This document shows positions 4,646-5,360 of a DNA stretch of 5,360 nucleotides, piece after piece. Where the stretch lies: the NCBI GenBank assembly GCA_021838985.1, contig JAKCCC010000177.1, positions 1 to 5,360 on the forward strand. The letters are read 5' to 3'. The notes beneath the pieces are model-generated. The model made no database searches. It was not told where the DNA came from and worked only from the letters and a program-made list of their open reading frames with translations. This DNA is from Planctomycetota bacterium. Its GTDB lineage: Bacteria > Planctomycetota > Phycisphaerae > WQYP01. The position numbers and the translations under genes were made by a program. Numbering within the stretch: position 1 is the first letter of the stretch; every line of letters starts with the position of its first letter.

Positions 4646-4751
4646 CGGAGCCCAAGTTTAGTCGCCTGCGGCGACCCGCCGCGAACGGAACGGGTCCCGC
4701 AGCGCCAAGCGGGCACGCCCCCAAGGTGTGCCGCCAAATCCGTCATGCCCC

Positions 4752-5360
4752 CTATGCAACTTCCTGGGGCCAGGGCTGGCCTAAAGCCCGCGGTCCCGGG
4801 TGGCGGCGGGAAAGGAGCGCCAATGCCGCCAGGGCGGCTACATACGGCAGCATCTGAAAAAATTCGAAGGGGACGCTTTGCAAAGCGTGCATCCACGAAT
4901 CCGCCAGCGTGTAACGGGTGGTTTGCAGGATTTGCTGCAGGCTGTTGATGGCGCCGAAGAAAAGACACCCCAACGCCAGCGGACCGATGGCCCACCGGCC
5001 AAAAATCACGAGGGCCAGCACCATAAAGCCCTGGCCGCCGGTCATGTCGAACGCGAAGGCCTTGGTCCGCATGATGCTCAAAAACGCCCCCGCGGCGCCA
5101 GCGCAGCCGCCGGCGAAGAGCGCCGCCAGAAAGCGGCCCAACCGCACCGGAATGCCACAAGCCACGCAGGTTTCCGGCGATTCCCCCAACGCCCGTGTCA
5201 TCAAGCCCAGTCGCGTAAAGCGCAGAACCCACCAGACGCCTATCGCCAGCAGTAGGGTGGCGTAAAAGAGCGTATATTGATCGAAGAGCACCGGTCCAAT
5301 AAAAGGCAGATGGCTCAATCCCGGCACCGCGACCAAATCATACCCCGCCCCTCGCGGAAG
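4752..5360 (-). CDS. ABC transporter permease, nucleoside/simple-sugar type (partial, N-terminus missing)
   Basis: This is an integral membrane subunit of an ABC importer of the BPD_transp_2 family, most like the second permease of nucleoside or BMP-lipoprotein-dependent systems (YufQ/NupQ type). The visible 202 residues run to the right edge with no stop, and about 100 N-terminal residues are missing; the TTG at 5336 is not the true start, because sequence before it remains in frame and family-like. Family features seen: a membrane segment at about 30-47; the cytoplasmic coupling region TRLGLMTRALGESPETCVACGIPV (49-72), which contacts the ATPase; a glycine/alanine-rich helix GRFLAALFAGGCAGAAGAFLSI (75-96); the highly typical MTGGQGFMVLALVIFGRW (106-123); and the end LPYVAAL...ALGQPW. 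The other permease, the ATPase and the binding protein should be encoded beyond the right edge. It is the last gene of its operon. A nucleoside substrate is inference from similarity. Confidence 0.9.
   Translation of the reverse strand, partial: LPRGAGYDLVAVPGLSHLPFIGPVLFDQYTLFYATLLLAIGVWWVLRFTRLGLMTRALGESPETCVACGIPVRLGRFLAALFAGGCAGAAGAFLSIMRTKAFAFDMTGGQGFMVLALVIFGRWAIGPLALGCLFFGAINSLQQILQTTRYTLADSWMHALQSVPFEFFQMLPYVAALAALALLSRRHPGPRALGQPWPQEVA

Larger units (their letters stand above)
4465..4685. repeat. 221-bp element bounded by 31-bp inverted repeats (BIME/REP-like)
   Basis: The left arm (4465-4495) and the right arm (4655-4685) are inverted copies matching at 29 of 31 positions. Each arm contains its own short palindrome: GTCGCC-GCG-GGCGAC at 4475-4489 and GTCGCC-TGC-GGCGAC at 4661-4675. 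On the inner side both carry the same asymmetric flank TAAACT, followed by TTGGG in both (with a 2-base insertion on the left). A pair of palindromes with directional flanks in opposite orientation is the layout of bacterial interspersed mosaic elements or small MITE-like repeats. No transposase is encoded in the element. No clear target-site duplication is seen at the edges. The repeat family is not one I can name. Confidence 0.75.
4366..4751. other. Intergenic region between ABC permease and sigma operon
   Basis: About 385 bases with no convincing gene. The part next to the sigma gene holds its promoter. The middle (4465-4685) is an inverted-repeat element. Between that and the permease stop lie a GACCCG/CGGGTC hairpin (4673-4696) and a GGCAC/GTGCC hairpin (4712-4732); neither is followed by a T-run. 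Short Arg/Pro/Gly-rich frames here follow the repeats and are not taken as genes. Confidence 0.6.

Noticed and set aside
4512..4724. 70-codon minus-strand frame across the repeat element
   Set aside because: Its sequence is dictated by the palindrome and direct repeats; no ribosome binding site or family match is seen. Such frames are often annotated wrongly in repeats.
4558..5232. 224-codon minus-strand frame overlapping the ABC permease and the repeat element
   Set aside because: The competing frame carries unmistakable BPD_transp_2 motifs; this one is Arg/Gly/Pro-rich and runs through the inverted-repeat element.

Overview
The window looks like ordinary chromosome of a GC-rich Gram-negative bacterium, most likely an uncultured member of the Planctomycetota (perhaps Phycisphaerae). 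This assignment is inference. It rests on the pairing of an ECF sigma factor, whose helix-turn-helix ends in a VKW-type motif, with a membrane anti-sigma factor that has a 'YxDGEL' N-terminus but lacks the zinc-binding cysteines, a style common in planctomycetes. No 16S or other phylogenetic marker is present.

Layout from left to right. (1) 1-81, minus: the first 27 codons of an exported protein or lipoprotein that runs off the left edge. (2) 82-670: a long, mostly non-coding stretch with several hairpins, a possible 54-codon acidic mini-gene on the minus strand, and a possible promoter for the next gene. (3) 671-1291, plus: an unrecognised protein with an N-terminal CxxC...CxxC zinc ribbon. 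(4) 1301-2629, minus: a two-gene operon for a TauE/SafE-family membrane permease followed by a small DUF1634-type membrane protein, convergent with gene 3. (5) 2630-2952: the operon's long leader, with a promoter, a tandem 11-bp repeat and a hairpin cluster that resembles an attenuator or operator. (6) 2953-4303, minus: an ECF sigma factor and its anti-sigma factor, 13 bp apart, behind a good sigma70-type promoter. (7) 4366-4751: intergenic DNA carrying a 221-bp element bounded by 31-bp inverted repeats, each with its own palindrome, and enclosing a direct repeat of about 34 bp. (8) 4752-5360, minus: the C-terminal two thirds of a BPD_transp_2 ABC permease of the nucleoside/simple-sugar type, cut by the right edge.

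The sigma/anti-sigma pair forms a typical envelope-signalling switch: the anti-sigma factor should hold the sigma factor at the inner membrane until a signal releases it. The TauE-DUF1634 operon follows directly on the same strand, but a promoter candidate starts immediately after the anti-sigma stop codon, so it is probably transcribed at least partly on its own. Whether the sigma factor controls it cannot be read from the sequence. The ABC permease is the last gene of an operon that lies mainly outside the window.

Start codons were revised for three genes. TauE starts at a GTG with a strong Shine-Dalgarno site rather than at a far-upstream codon. The DUF1634 protein starts at the ATG at 1750 rather than the TTG at 1762. 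The sigma factor starts at 4303 because the upstream ATG at 4357 sits between the promoter -10 box and the expected transcription start. The most unusual items are the inverted-repeat element at 4465-4685 and the structured leader of tauE. No new enzymatic or defence system can be supported.
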